Shown: positions 23,594 to 36,199 of the stretch, piece by piece | Layout: every line of letters begins with the position of its first letter | Numbering within the stretch: position 1 is the stretch's first letter | Assembly (NCBI GenBank): GCA_028023455.1 | Contig: JAQFVV010007234.1 | Coordinates: 61,132-125,131, forward strand | Reading direction: 5' to 3' | Length of the DNA: 64,000 bases | DNA from: Epiperipatus broadwayi | Taxonomy: Eukaryota > Onychophora > Udeonychophora > Euonychophora > Peripatidae | Notes under the pieces: model-generated | What the model saw: the letters and a program-made list of their open reading frames with translations, nothing else | What the model was told of the DNA's origin: nothing | Databases searched by the model: none | Position numbers and translations under genes: made by a program

Positions 23594-23698
23594 TCATTCT
23601 TTGAGCTTTAGTTTACAGGGATTAGCTTGGTAGTCAGCAATCTCCGTCACTACTGCTTCTTCATTGGTAGCAGCCTTCTTCCATGACTGGAGTTTCAT
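23594..23698 (-). other. Possible short exon, unrecognised
   Basis: On the minus strand a splice-acceptor-like 'GGAGCTGCCTCTAG' (about 23705-23718) is followed by an open frame. From ATG at 23698 this reads 'MKLQSWKKAATNEEAVVTEI' and continues to a stop at 23594. The 34-residue text is compositionally protein-like and sits in a patch of normal GC. No family is recognised; a decayed element is an alternative. Confidence 0.2.
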
Positions 23699-23699
23699 G

Positions 23700-24473
23700 G
23701 TAGCATACTAGAGGCAGCTCCAAGAGACCCAGGGAATGACGATTCGATGACATACTCAGTAGACATTCTAAAAACTAAGCACAAACCAATACTGTCAGAT
23801 TGTAAGACTCAGACTAATACTGACTGTCTTTTTATCACCAATCTATACTATCTATCCAAACCCAGGCTATTACAGAAAAGCTTTGGCTTATTTGCCCAGA
23901 GGCAGATGAAACAATGAATAAATTCCTGAGCAGATTACAGTCTATTTTTTAATTAAAAGTAAAATATAAGAAGATAAGGTTCAAATCATTTTCATTGGCA
24001 AAACTTTTAAAGTCTTTAAATTATAAAAGTAAAACTATGATCAGATAATATTTTGATTAATGAAAATCAAGCATTTCAATATTTAATTAGTGAAGAAAAC
24101 TTCACAATGGGTTGATTTGAACCTGCCATCTTAGTTAAAACTTCTTTCTTTTAATTTTTTACAAACTCGAAATTAAAAGCAATAAATCCTTACAAATGAC
24201 AAACTTTATGTGATAAAAAAAATTATTTTAAATAAAAAAAACACAAGCTTAAAATATTCAAAAGTATGAAAATATCAAAATAACAGAATCAAAAATTATA
24301 AAATATTCATTATAATAGTTTGTAATATATATAATTACACTTATATGATGGCACTGTTAGTAATTTAAATATTGCTGGGTTTGAATCCTTTTACATGTTA
24401 GTTTATTTTAGGTAGGAAAACATGAAGCTCATTCTGACTACAGAGTGATTGCTTCAGTATATATATATTATAA
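23700..24473. other. Mixed to AT-rich stretch, no gene seen
   Basis: A B-box-like 'GGGTTTGAATCC' lies at about 24377-24388, without a clear A box; it may be a SINE relic. Nothing else is supported. Confidence 0.35.
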
Positions 24474-26190
24474 CGATCCGGAATGAAAGTGAAGATCGAA
24501 TCTAACCGCAAAAACAATATCTGCAACTACCAGGGCGCCATCTAGGCATTTGAGCCTAGAAAATTTATAAAGTAGGCAGATACGCGCTGTTAAGATTCCA
24601 CTTTATTTAAATATTCCGATCGTTATCCTAAGTCACTAGCTCAGTGGAGACGCAGAGATAAAAATCTATAAATTTTATATCTTAAATATAAAAGAATAAA
24701 AGCCACTGCCAGAAATTAACACATAAAAATATTTATTTACGCGCGCATATAAAATAACATTTAAATTTTGAGGAATAAGTTTAACATTTTAGATTTTTAT
24801 ATTAACTTTTAATTTTACATTTAACTAAGTTTCAAGGAGTTTAATATTTTATTTAGATAGTCAAGTATGAATAGACTACATAGATCTGCATTTGAAAAGA
24901 AAATATTCTTCCCTGATTTAACCTTAGGCAACAAATTTCGCAACCAAACTGGCGTCAATCCATCTGATACATTCATGTATTCAATGTAGCATTATACGAC
25001 AACACAAAATACTATACTGTCAGGAAACGTACATCTGAACAATAAGTAGAAATAGAGAAAACATTGACTCTCCACCAACAGGAATGTGACATCTGTTGGC
25101 AAGTAGAACAATAAACAAAAAACTCCATAGGAATGGACTGCGGTCTTCTGCCGACTTACAAACCCATCCATAGGCAAACAGAGGGTGTGTGGTGTATATC
25201 TATAATCCTGCCCGTAGCGGACCTCATACTACATCTACTAATTACACAAATATATCCAATCCATTGAACCAATTCAACTATGAAATGAATAACCTAAGAT
25301 TACCCTCCCTTAATATAACTTTACAAAACTATATAGCCATTCACGCCCGACTTAAATTTAACATTTAAATACGTTCGCACAAATGCATTTTATAAAATTT
25401 GTTTTAAAATGTTGAGTACAGATCAGCTGCACAGATTCCATGGTCAAAAACATTCCAAATTAAACACAACCGATCAAAATACAAAGTCATCGATAAACGT
25501 CACTTGCATAGGGAATATACAAATCCCATTAGCATTCATCGTAAGATGCTTGCAGTGATATCGTTGACATATATTCTAATCGAATGTGAAAACCACAACA
25601 TTATCAACCGCTAACGAATCTATGCAACGTTTATACCCAACCTTAAATTTCCTCATTTAAAATTTAAACAATAAATATTAATACAAATAAATAATAAATG
25701 GAAATGATTTTTTTATCAAACGCAAACATATATAAAATTACACATTATCAATTGTGTTGACACATAAGTCAGAGAAAAGTTCTTTTTATAAAATCTAAAT
25801 TAACTTATCAATCTTTAAAGTTCTGAATTAATATTATGATTTTAACAATTGTTCAGTTCTATTGCTTACGGTAGAAGAGTCCATGTTCCCGTTGGCAATT
25901 CCCACGGAGACTTTCCTTGAAGACCGGTCTGATATTTTGGAGGTAGCATTCATTAGCTGGTTCTGTTCTGGTATCACAGTCTTTGCATTTTTAAAATAAG
26001 TGAGTGAGGATGACAAGTGTGTCTTGTCGCTAGACTCACCAAAATCAAGTTGGAAAACTGACTGGAACTCAATATTTTTCTTTTTATAATCCTCCTATGG
26101 ATTCCATGAACAAAAACGTCACTGTTCTATTTTTTTTCGTTATGGTCCGGGCCTTTATTTGCTTCCATTGGTCAAGCTAAAATCTCTTTC
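24474..26190. repeat. 1.7-kb dispersed repeat, copy R2
   Basis: Partner of 10996-12760, with the same order of landmarks: 'GGGCGCCATCTAGG', 'GAGCCTAGAAAATTTATAAA', 'CAGATACGCGCTGTTAAGA', 'AAGTCACTAGCTC', two diverged copies of the 'CAGGAATGTG.CATCTG' motif (near 25021 and 25078), and 'TTTTTATAATCCTCC' near 26080. It too begins just after a (TA)n tract. ORFs inside (24992-25177 and 25834-26016, both minus) have no recognised domain. Confidence 0.6.
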
Positions 26191-26829
26191 TTCTCTTATC
26201 TAACTTTTCATCTGACTTTTTAATTAAACAGCTTTTAGATAATTAATAAACAATCATTTCCATTTATAGATTACAGGAATTAATTAATACCTGTTTTTAT
26301 TTTAACTTACATTATTTTTTTATTAAAATATTTTTATATTTCAATCTTGTATTTTTTTATTAAAAAAAATACGTTCAAATACTTTTTTTTTTTTGTTTAT
26401 GAAAAAAATATTTTTAAAGTTTAGCATCTGTGCGAATATATACGTTTAACAATATTTTAATTTTAGCGTTTAGTTTTTTACTTTTATTTGCGAACTTTTA
26501 TTAAGTTTTTATTTTAAATTAATGTAACGACATATTTATATATCGTTACAATATATATATACTATGCATGTTTTTAAATATTACAGATTTAGCCTGAATT
26601 CTGTCTATCCCCCTTCTGTTGTATACTTAAATAAAAATATTAAGGTTATATAAAAGGTCATAGTAACAAGGTCAACATGAATATGACAACAGTATTTGCC
26701 ATCAACAAGAGTTTTTAGTGTTCCATCATCAGATTTTTAATATATGGGTGGTTTAAATATTGGAAGGTAGAGAAGACTGAGTCCTGCTCATTTATGTTTG
26801 AATGTTTGCTATCTTAATATAATCTGGGA
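26191..26829. other. AT-rich stretch, no gene seen
   Basis: No supported feature. Confidence 0.45.
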
Positions 26830-26925
26830 ACTGATTATAAATATATGTGGGAGATGATGACCTGGGCCAACTGATGAGTGTTAGTTCAACACAGAATATA
26901 TATCTAAAATCACTTATTTTAAGTG

Positions 26926-26963
<38 letters not shown>

Positions 26964-27070
26964 CACTTATCATTTCCACATGTATGTTGTCAAGTGTATT
27001 TGGTTAGAGAAGATGGAGTGGATAACTGAAGGAAGCTTGAAAATCTATCTTCAAATCTCCTCTACTTACA
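26830..27070 (+). repeat. Hammerhead-bearing repeat, family 3, copy B
   Basis: The ribozyme core CTGATGA is intact (26871-26877). It is followed by stem II 'GTGttagttcaaCAC' (26878-26892). The second core strand is AGAA rather than GAAA, so activity is doubtful. The next bases 'TATATATC' give a palindromic stem III and an AUC-type cleavage triplet. A (TA)n-filled hairpin 'aatcactta...' / '...aatcactta' expands the middle (26908-26970). The 3' part matches copies A, C and D. Confidence 0.6.
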
Positions 27071-28787
27071 TAAATGAAAATAAGTATATTGTAAGTATAT
27101 GTTAGTCTATTTCCATAATATGTGTCATTAAAATTTCAAACTATATTTAAACTTTTTAAATGCATTCAAATGCTTGAAATAACACATAGTTTGATATGTA
27201 ACACATTGTTTTTAAATGAAATTATCCCCTTTGCATTAGTAACATGGAAATTGAATCAAGGTTTTATACTTTTATGAATATTCAACATAAAATGACACTC
27301 TAACCAACTAGATTATTGAGTCAAATGCAACCATCAGGTAGAATTTTCATATATTTATTTATTAGAGTCCTCTTTATTTTTCAACTTTTTTATAATGGCA
27401 ATGTTAATGAATGATTTATAAACATTCTTATTAAAGTATCCTAATTTTTCAACTTTTTTTTTAAAGGCAATCTTGCAAAATTTTTATTGACTACTGCCTT
27501 TGACAGAATAGTCTACATTGTAAAATTGTTATCTTAAATTAAATATTCAGAAATCTAAAGACCACTATGTAACACTAGTACTGTTACTGATTAATGTTTT
27601 AGTTTGTTTGGACTGTTATGATCTTAAAAAAGATTTCATATTTAATTAGCAAAAGTTGATAAAAATTTGCAATTTTTAATATTCTCTTTTAATCTTTCTC
27701 TGCCATCAATATCACTACTATATTTTTCTATGTAATTTAATGTAGTGATAAAATTGTATGCTCTAGAATTAAACATCCATAATCCAAGCTCAAATCCTGT
27801 TACTTGCAATGGTCATATGTCATATGACATTTTGAGTAACAAATTATTAATAATTTATATTATTTTTTCCAATATTTTGATATATCTATTATTTAGAAAT
27901 TTGATATAATGCTATGTAAACAATTTTTATATTTTATTTGTTTCCTTTAAAATATCTATAATAATGTCATTATTTATGTAGCATTTGTCCTATTCTTTTT
28001 TTAAAATACATGAAATTCCAAAAGATATTGTGATAATGGTAAGATCTAGTTTGTTTTCTTCTTCCTCAGACTTCAAAATATCATTCACATTTTGGCAATA
28101 ATGCTACATATTATTTTCATTGTTGAAACAACTTTCCTTTTTATATCAAGATTTTGTTCTATAATTTTGACATTTTTATAATTTTTCTTTCCAGTTACAG
28201 CATATTTCCTTAATATCTTTTTGAAATATTAGAAGTATCAAATGTTAATACTATCTTTACTAATAGATTTTCTCTTTCTATCATTATATTTAACCCCCAT
28301 CTTACAGTCACTAAGTGATTATCTTCTCTACTTTTATTTGTTGTTCCATTTGAGAAGTAATTTACAATATACATTTTTATTTTATTTTACAGCAAATTTT
28401 GCAATTATACATCCCCATTTTTTGCTGCTTCCATAGCCAAATTTAATGATGACATTTTTATCATTAAATTGCTTTCCAGTTTTACTTTAAATGTATTAAT
28501 TTAAAATGTTATCTGATATGTTCAAAAACCATTTTATATAACTATATATAAAGAATATTCTATAAATCAAATGAAAAAGTAAAGAAATTGAAAATGACTG
28601 ACATTTGATGATCTCACCACTTTATTCAATATACAATCAATATTTATAGAAGGGATTCCAATTTGAGGTATCTGTAATCCCAAGGAGTATGTAAAGCTTA
28701 TTGAGAAAGTATGGTAACTAGCAGGTAAATAAATATATTATTCCATTAACATATCCCAAAAATAGTAATGTTATCAACATTCCGGAG
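27071..28787. other. AT-rich stretch, no gene seen
   Basis: No transposon motif. The ORF at 28242-28436 is low-complexity and not called. Confidence 0.45.
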
Positions 28788-28900
28788 CTATTCCATGTTG
28801 GTATTATCTGTCAGCCACGCCAGCAACATTTCAAGTCTCTTTTTGAGCACAGACACACTGACGTTGCCTAGGACTTTTTTCTCTTTACTGATTCCAATAA
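28788..28900 (-). CDS. Possible terminal exon of an unrecognised gene
   Basis: On the minus strand a branch-site-like 'CTAAC' and pyrimidine-rich 'tggatatttttag' end at 28901. From there the frame is open, reading 'IGISKEKKVLGNVSVSVLKK' and then 'RLEMLLAWLTDNTNME', to a TAG stop at 28788-28790. The 37 residues are of balanced composition and form a plausible amphipathic helix, unlike random AT-rich text. No family is recognised, and no companion exon was found nearby. It may be a real last exon, an old pseudogene fragment or a transposon relic. Confidence 0.28.
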
Positions 28901-29639
28901 CTAAAAATATCCAGTTAGGATTTATTTACTGAATAATGCTTTTATGAAAACTTAATTATTGTTTATTTCTTATTATAATGACTAATGAGGGATTAATGTT
29001 TAATTTACTAAAAGCCAAGGAAGTATGAGGACTAAAAAGATTGGAAACCCATCATTTATAGTATTTTTTCTTCATTGCTTATGTGGAATAAATCATATTT
29101 CATTTGTGCTTCCACTACTAAAATACATGTCCATTTTTTTTAAATTATTTTTTCTAATTTCCAATTTTTTAGATCATTTCATTTAATATTTGTTTAATTT
29201 CTGATATATATATATATATAAGCTTTTTTTATTTCAAATTAATCTACAGCTATAGAAGATAGCTTAATAAAAAAGTAATCATCATATGTTAATTAAAATA
29301 AAAATTACAAATATTTTTTTTTAAATGAACAGTGTAAATTCTATATTTCTCGCCGCCTTCTACCAGAAATGGAGAACATTTTTTCATACTTTGTAACTTT
29401 GCTATTATTTTTTTTTAAATATTTTATCTTTTAATAAGTTAATTAATTGTTAATTCTTCAATTTCAGTATTAATAAGTGAATAATATTTGCAATGTTTTC
29501 TTGAAAAAATTAATTAGTTGTAATATAAATGACCATGAAATATATTACTTTATATTACAAAACATAGATTACTAAATAATATTTTTTGAAGATGAATGAA
29601 CCTAGTGGTTAAAATAAATATGAAAATGTGTTTTGAAAC
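28901..29639. other. AT-rich stretch, no gene seen
   Basis: (TA)n at about 29205-29220. No supported feature. Confidence 0.45.
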
Positions 29640-29995
29640 ATATATATATATATATATATATATGATGAAACTGAACTGAGTTCAGACCCATATAGCTATT
29701 TGTTTTGTAAGGCTGGATTTGAAGACATTTACATGTCTGAAAAATTCAAGTTTTTCAAACTGATAGTAACGTATTAAATAAGTGCTGATGACCGAGTTGG
29801 AGTTTTAGATCTAGTGTCTGAAATCCTAACTCTTCACTGAGGTGAGCCATAAGCTTGAAACCAATTAGTCTGGAGATGAGGATTTTCCGATAGAGATTTT
29901 GAATTATTTCTCTGTTAGCATTTGTAATTAAAGGTTGTTTTGGAGCTAGTAGTAATCTCCATCTAGTGAACATTCTAGCACAAGCTTAAAAGGAA
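29640..29995 (+). repeat. Diverged monomer related to the hammerhead array
   Basis: Starts directly after (TA)12 (29640-29662) and shares 'gaactgag.tcagaccc' and 'atatagctat', 'tttgaagacat', 'gtgtct' and 'tagatctagt' with the units at 35.6-37.9 kb. The ORF on its minus strand (29755-29973) is a shadow. The ribozyme motif it carries is listed separately. Confidence 0.75.
29821..29886 (+). ncRNA. Near-intact hammerhead ribozyme motif, one core change
   Basis: Core strand 1 is CTGAGGT (29837-29843) instead of CTGANGA, so the A9 position is U. Core strand 2 is GAAA (29857-29860). Stem II is AGC-cataa-GCT. Stem I pairs AAATCC (29821-29826) with GGATTT near 29880-29885, and CTTCA with TGGAG next to the core. 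The cleavage triplet would be GUC at 29868-29870. The stems are kept while the sequence differs from the array units, so the fold is likely real although the core change probably impairs cleavage. Confidence 0.55.
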
Positions 29996-30019
29996 GTTGC
30001 ACAATTTGTGTCTTATTTT

Positions 30020-30059
30020 ATTATATATATATATAGTGACCTTTTTGTTTATATCACTA

Positions 30060-30092
<33 letters not shown>
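30020..30092. repeat. (TA)n tracts with a duplicated flank
   Basis: (TA)n at 30023-30036 and 30061-30092; 'gtgacctttttgttta' follows each, so the block is a short tandem duplication. Confidence 0.85.
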
Positions 30093-30095
<3 letters not shown>

Positions 30096-31073
30096 GACCT
30101 TTTTGTTTAGTTCACTGTAATAAGATGTATATAATAATCCAAAATTTAAAATTTTAAAAAATATAATTGCACTAATAACTTGATAAGTAATTTAGTAGAG
30201 ACTGTAAAATATATTATAAACATACTATCACTTTTATTCATTTGTGATTGGTTTTTTTTGTCTATAACTAATTTTATAATATATTTATAAAATAATTATA
30301 ATAATAAAAGATCGATAATTTTGATAGTTTAGTATAAAGTTGAATAAATATATTATTTTATGTTTAAAGTAAAAAACTGAATTTAGATAGTTTTAAAATA
30401 CTATTTGTATGTTAATTAAAATGCTCAGAAAATGAGACAACTTTCATGTAATATTGGCGGGAATTTTGGATAAAAGACAGATGATTTAAAAAAAAAAGGA
30501 GGGAAAGTAAAAAAAAAAAAAATGAAGTCAGTAAGTAAATTAATTGGTCGGAAATATTTGGTAAAATTTAGACGATTATAAAGATAATTTTGTCCTATAA
30601 CTGTAATTTACTTTATATTAGTAAAAATCAAGATAATGTGCATTGGATAAATAATTATATCATGGAATAAATAATTAATTTCTTCCTTGATCACAAAGTC
30701 ATAGTTTGGGAGATCAAATTACAATTTTAAAAATGCTAATGCCGAAAAAATTGCCAGTTGATCTTATTATTATGGTGAACTGACAAATATATAAGGATAA
30801 TATTGATTCATTTCAAGCAGTTAGAAGTTGGACAATCTTTCACATAAGTGAAACAGTTTCAGTTATCTATACTTCATTGAAAGCTTAAAGAATAATTTAA
30901 TTTTGTGATATAAAGAAAACTAAATTAAAATCAGAATAGAAATCTTTAAAGAATAACTAACAGAAATGTGGAAGACAAACTAATAAGGGATGCTAGTTAA
31001 ATTAATTTATATTATTAAAATTAATCCTACAATACTTTTGTAAGAAGATGCATGTATAGTAATCTAAATAGGA
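30093..31073. other. AT-rich stretch, no gene seen
   Basis: No supported feature. Confidence 0.45.
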
Positions 31074-31081
31074 ATAATTTT

Positions 31082-32235
31082 GGTAAAGGTTTACTTTAGC
31101 AGCCCAAATATGTTGGCCCTTTATTGTTTAAAATTATAACTAAATTTTTCAAATTTTTTACATATATTACAATTACATTAAAATTTATTCAAATGTAAAA
31201 GATAATAAAAAAATTACCTTTTTAAAGAATTTTAATGTTGTATTAAGTCATGACATTAATTAAAATAATTAGTTTTAATTTATTTGAAACTTAAGAATTT
31301 AAACTATCTACAACTTAAGAATTTAAACTATTTATATTTATAGCACATGTTACTAAAAAAAGACACCCTCTGTGTTTAAAAGTTCAAATTACATGCACAT
31401 GTGTACATTTTTATAGCTGGAAAAAATGTCTGCTACATGTTTAGTTCCAGATGATAAAATTTTGAATGTTGCTGCTATTCTGGCAGAAGACTGGAATATG
31501 CATCAGTTATGGAATGTCATCCAAACTCTGGAATTGCCATTAAATGGTTTGCATGAAGACTCCTTCTGAAGAACTATGAGACATTATTTCCACTGCAAAT
31601 ACCACAGGGGACTATATGAAGAGGTTATTGGGTCTTTGGTGATATAGAAAGAGGATCAAGGAAGTGCTTCTTGACAGAAGTTCTAGACAGGATGGCTGAT
31701 ACACTGGAGAGCCTGATACAACAGTACATTTTACAAGGTATGCACATTATTTCAGATGGTGGTGCTGTGTGCAATAACATCAGCAGTCTAAACAATGGTG
31801 TATATATGTATTCGGTTGTCATCCATCAGGACAACTTCATGCATCCTGAAGACCAAGGCATTACACACCCAGTATATTTAAAATATGTAGATGAGAGTAA
31901 AGCATAAGCTGAAATTCCAATCTGGTATCAGCAGAGCTTTGTTTTCATCATACCTGCATGAATTTGCCTTCCGGAATAGACACAACAATAATGCTTTTTC
32001 TCCAACTTCCTAGTATACATAGGACACAATTATGCTTGAAAAGATGTTTTTTTTATTACTTTTTACATTTGAATAAATTTTAATAGTTATATAGTAGTAT
32101 ATAAGTAATTTACATTGAATAAATGTTAATGTAATTGCAATATAGTAGAATATACATAAGATATTCAAAAAATTTAGTTATAATTTTAAACAATAGAAAG
32201 CCAACATAGTGGGGCTGCTAAAGTAAACCTTTACC
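31082..32235 (+). mobile_element. Merlin-type DNA transposon, full length but dead
   Basis: The ends are inverted repeats of about 55 bp. The left end (31082 on) reads 'ggtaaaggtttactttagca' and the right end (to 32235) is its reverse complement, with matching text continuing inward to 'tgtttaaaattataact'. Flanking octamers ATAATTTT (31074-31081) and ATAATTTA (32236-32243) differ at one base and fit the 8-bp target duplication usual for Merlin. Inside is a broken transposase on the plus strand. The length, about 1.15 kb, suits an autonomous Merlin copy. Confidence 0.85.
31426..32030 (+). pseudogene. Merlin (IS1016-like) transposase remnant
   Basis: The N-terminal piece starts at an ATG at 31426 and stops at 31567. 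A frameshifted middle part carries 'KYHRG' (about 31597) and then 'GYWVFGDIERGSRKCFLTEV', 'RMADTLESLIQQYI', 'GMHIISDGG' and 'VIHQDNFMHPEDQGITHPVY' (31620-31906). After another stop comes 'YLHEFAFRNRH' (about 31952-31985). These match the order of blocks in the ISXO2/IS1016-type transposases used by Merlin, with the aspartate of 'ISD' in the expected catalytic place. At least one frameshift and several stops make it non-functional. An ancestral host role is not implied. Confidence 0.85.
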
Positions 32236-32243
32236 ATAATTTA

Positions 32244-32869
<626 letters not shown>

Positions 32870-35341
32870 GTTAATGAAGTTAATCTTCATTATGTTAAAT
32901 AATTATTTTATATGTTAATGTTTAAGTTATAATTTTAGGTATATATTCCAGATAAGAACATTGTAGATGTGAAGTAAATAGAAGAATGAAATGGGTAAAA
33001 TGATGTTTTAAGTTGTTATTATAAAATCACATCAAGGTAAAATTAATGTATAATATATTTAAAATGTAAGTTGATTAATATAATGTCATGTTTAAGAACC
33101 AAGAAATATAATAATGAAAATAATCAAATGTATGACAATGAAGTGTGAAGAAAAGTAATCTGAAAGGATAAAAGATGGAAGGATGTTAAACTATATGATA
33201 CAATAAATAAAGTTTTGATCCTAATTTTTTAAAAAAATAATAAAAAATATTGATGATTGTCAAATTATATGAAAACTTTGTTTTGTAACACAGCACCAGT
33301 AGATTAGGGAAATGATTAATGGAAAGATAATTTTATTTTATAGTTTTGCTGATTTATTGTATGATGTGTGCCTGTGACCCTTTTTATACATAGATAGGTT
33401 GTCAAACCAGGGAAGAGTCAATGTGGTAAATTGTAATTTCCTGAAGAACTGAAAGAACCTAATGAGGTTAATCTAAGTGATACTCATATATGTAGTTGGA
33501 TGTTCTATAAAATAAGAGTGATCAAATCCACAAGAGCTTAATGTAAAAGCCTGGATATTAAGATAGTGTCATGAAGAATAAATTATTACTTGCCATGAGG
33601 ACACACCTTATTTGAAAAGAAAAATAAGACCTCCATTTTAGATTTGTAGCATTTGAGTACAATAGAAATCAGTTTTTTTATATTTACATAATGTTAATTA
33701 TAAAGAAAGTAAGGTAAGGCATGGTACATAGATGGATTTATAAAAAATAAAGTAAAATGTAAATACAAAACAAAGACTGTATTAGGTAATTAATTTTAAA
33801 GTAATACTATATGAAAATAAAAACAAATGGAATCAATAAGGAAAACAAACAAAGAAAGAATGAATGTAATGAGTTATGATCAAATGGTATTGTATCTTGG
33901 TTATTATAGATATTAATTTCATAGATTTTATGTGATAAAATAATCACATTATGATAATATGTGATGTGGTTGTTTTGCATTTATAAGGATAATAATACAA
34001 TGTATTTTAATAAAAGATATATAAAAAATTTGGAACCTATAATAAAAAAAAGAAAGAAAATAACATTATTCACAATGATTCCTTGAAATTGGAAAATAGA
34101 TTCATATAAGTTAAAAAAAATTATTGTTAGGCAGATAGGAGTCAGTATTTCTCATTATTGTATATAATTGTACAAATGTTAATGAAATTATATGTGTTAT
34201 ATTTTGTTGTTATTATACATACAATTTAAAATTCTGTTAATAATTATTGTTATTCATGTAAATAAACTAATATCTTAAATACAGTGGTAAAGTCTTTGTT
34301 TCAGTTTGGAATTATTTTCATCACTTTGTCATATCCAAATACACAAATTATTGGGAGTATAATATAAAACAAAAATGATAAATTAATTGTTTATTAAATT
34401 CAATTATAATTACTTGAATGAGAATATTTAATAGCATTATAATTTTAACTTAAGAATAATTATATATTTATAGTCACATGGAAATTTCTTGTGAAAATAA
34501 ATTTGAATTCATTTCAAATACATTCAGAAGAGTATATGAGTATTAAATATTAGTATGAAAATATTATGGACATATTAATTAAAGTTAACAAGGAAGATAA
34601 AACCAGATAAGTTGGTAATTTAGCTGATTATGGTTTTAAAAAAAAGGTCATTGTATAAGTAGTAGTTAGTTATAAGTTATAAGTATATTAATTGTTAGAA
34701 AATATGATGATGATTTATAATTTGGAATTTATTATTCTTATTAAAAAGATATTATTAATCCTAATGAAATGACTTAAAATATATTATAATGTTAGATGTG
34801 GTCATGATTAAGATGGTTGGATCTTAGTAAAATCCCTCTTATTATTCAATTATCTTAAATAGGGAATTATTATGTTATCATATTGGAATAAGTAAGAACC
34901 TTGAGATATGCATAAGGTAGTAGTAGTTATTATAAAAGATATGAGATTATAATAGATTTTATTAATTTGATGTGATTAATTCAAGATGTCATGGATAGAT
35001 ATATTTTATTTTTTTTATTATTAAAAACCATCCTCTTGTAACTGCCTTTGTAAATATACCTTAGGAATTATTTGATAGATAATTATAATCAATTATTGAG
35101 TTTCATGAAATAATATCTTATATGATTTATAATTTAATGTTAGAGCTATGGTGCAGATAGATTCAAAGTGTATAGTAAGAAATGTGGAGATCCAGGGCGG
35201 ACAGATTATAGTAGAAAGAAAGGTTTTTGATGCTCAATTGTCTAGCCATATTATGCCCTAATCTTAAAACAACAAAGCCAAATTAGAAAGTATATTAATT
35301 AATTTTTTTTGCATAAAATACACATATGAAAAGGAAATGTT

Positions 35342-35348
<7 letters not shown>
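32870..35348. other. AT-rich stretch, no gene seen
   Basis: No ORF of note in about 2.5 kb. A slightly less AT-rich patch at 35150-35280 ('gatccagggcggacag') has no identifiable feature. Confidence 0.45.

Positions 35349-35400
<52 letters not shown>
35349..35400. repeat. (TA)n microsatellite
   Basis: About 25 TA units with one phase break. Confidence 0.95.
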
Positions 35401-35404
<4 letters not shown>

Positions 35405-35446
35405 AGAAGATTACTGTTAACCCTAACTGAAATAATTATACAAGTA

Positions 35447-35584
35447 TATAAACCATTGTACAATTACAAATATCCAGTAACGCCTTCTGTTTAAAAGTCT
35501 ATATCTCAATAATAGCTACTATTGAGATATAGATTTTTAAACAGAGGGTGTTACTGGATATTTGTAATTGTACAATGTTTATAT
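35447..35584. repeat. Near-perfect 138-bp palindrome
   Basis: The two arms (35447-35515 and 35516-35584) are reverse complements with only a handful of mismatches. Paired phrases include 'ttgtacaattacaaatatcc' with 'ggatatttgtaattgtacaa', and 'tctatatctcaat' with 'attgagatata'. The centre is AGCT at 35514-35517. It has no spacer loop and abuts the inverted unit of the hammerhead array. It is a foldback element or the scar of a palindromic duplication. Confidence 0.9.
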
Positions 35585-35597
35585 ATATATATATATG

Positions 35598-35968
35598 AAA
35601 AACAAAAAACAAGTTAAACACTTGCTAATGCTTGTATTTATGTCAACAGATGGCATTCTACTAAAAACACCATCAAGCGTATGTTTACATAAACGGCAGA
35701 GCATGCATTCACTATCTCTAACTTTACTTCCACTTTCAGATCATGATGTCAAGCTATTTGTTATCATCAGTGAAAGACAGGAATTTTAGAAACTAGATCT
35801 AAACACAAATTCTGAGCATTTATGAAACAGTTTCTATTCAGCTTGCAAGCGTGAATCTTTTAGACACATAATGTCTTCAAACTCAGCATAGCAAGCCAGA
35901 TAGCTATATGGGTCTGACCTCAGTTCAGCATCACCACATAGTAGAAGCCTCTGCAATATTTCTAGCAA
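35598..35968 (-). repeat. Inverted unit of the hammerhead array
   Basis: One unit in reverse orientation to the five that follow, joined head-to-head near 35968 by 'gcctctgcaata' and 'tatattgcagaggc'. Preceded by (TA)n at 35580-35597. The plus-strand ORF here (35568-35789) is the shadow of this unit. Confidence 0.93.
35726..35785 (-). ncRNA. Hammerhead ribozyme motif, core-damaged (inverted unit)
   Basis: On the minus strand the order is stem I AATTCC and CTTTCA, core CTGATGA, stem II hairpin, then GACA in place of GAAA, stem III ATCATGAT with cleavage C, and TGAAAG. GGAAGT closes stem I imperfectly. The GAAA to GACA change should abolish or strongly reduce cleavage. Confidence 0.75.
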
Positions 35969-36139
35969 TGATATATATTGCAGAGGCTTCTACTATGTGG
36001 TGATGCTGAACTGAGATCAGACCCATATAGCTATCTGGCTTGCTATGCTGAGTTTGAAGACATTACGTGTCTAAAAGATTCATGCTTGCAAGCTGAATAG
36101 AAACTGTTTCATAAACGCTCAGAGTTTGTGTTTAGATCT

Positions 36140-36199
36140 AATTCCTGTCTTTCACTGTTGATAGCAAGTAGCTTGAAATCATGATCTGAAAGGGAAATT
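36140..36199 (+). ncRNA. Hammerhead motif, unit 1, core-damaged
   Basis: Core strand 1 is CTGTTGA (A6 to U). Stem II, GAAA, stem III ATCATGAT, the cleavage C at 36186 and stem I CTTTCA/TGAAAG are present. The outer stem I partner is GGAAATT. Probably inactive. Confidence 0.78.

Noticed and set aside
26847-27105. ORFs with tyrosine-isoleucine runs
   Set aside because: Translation of (TA)n inside a repeat copy; the same applies to 32696-32890 and 48991-49287.
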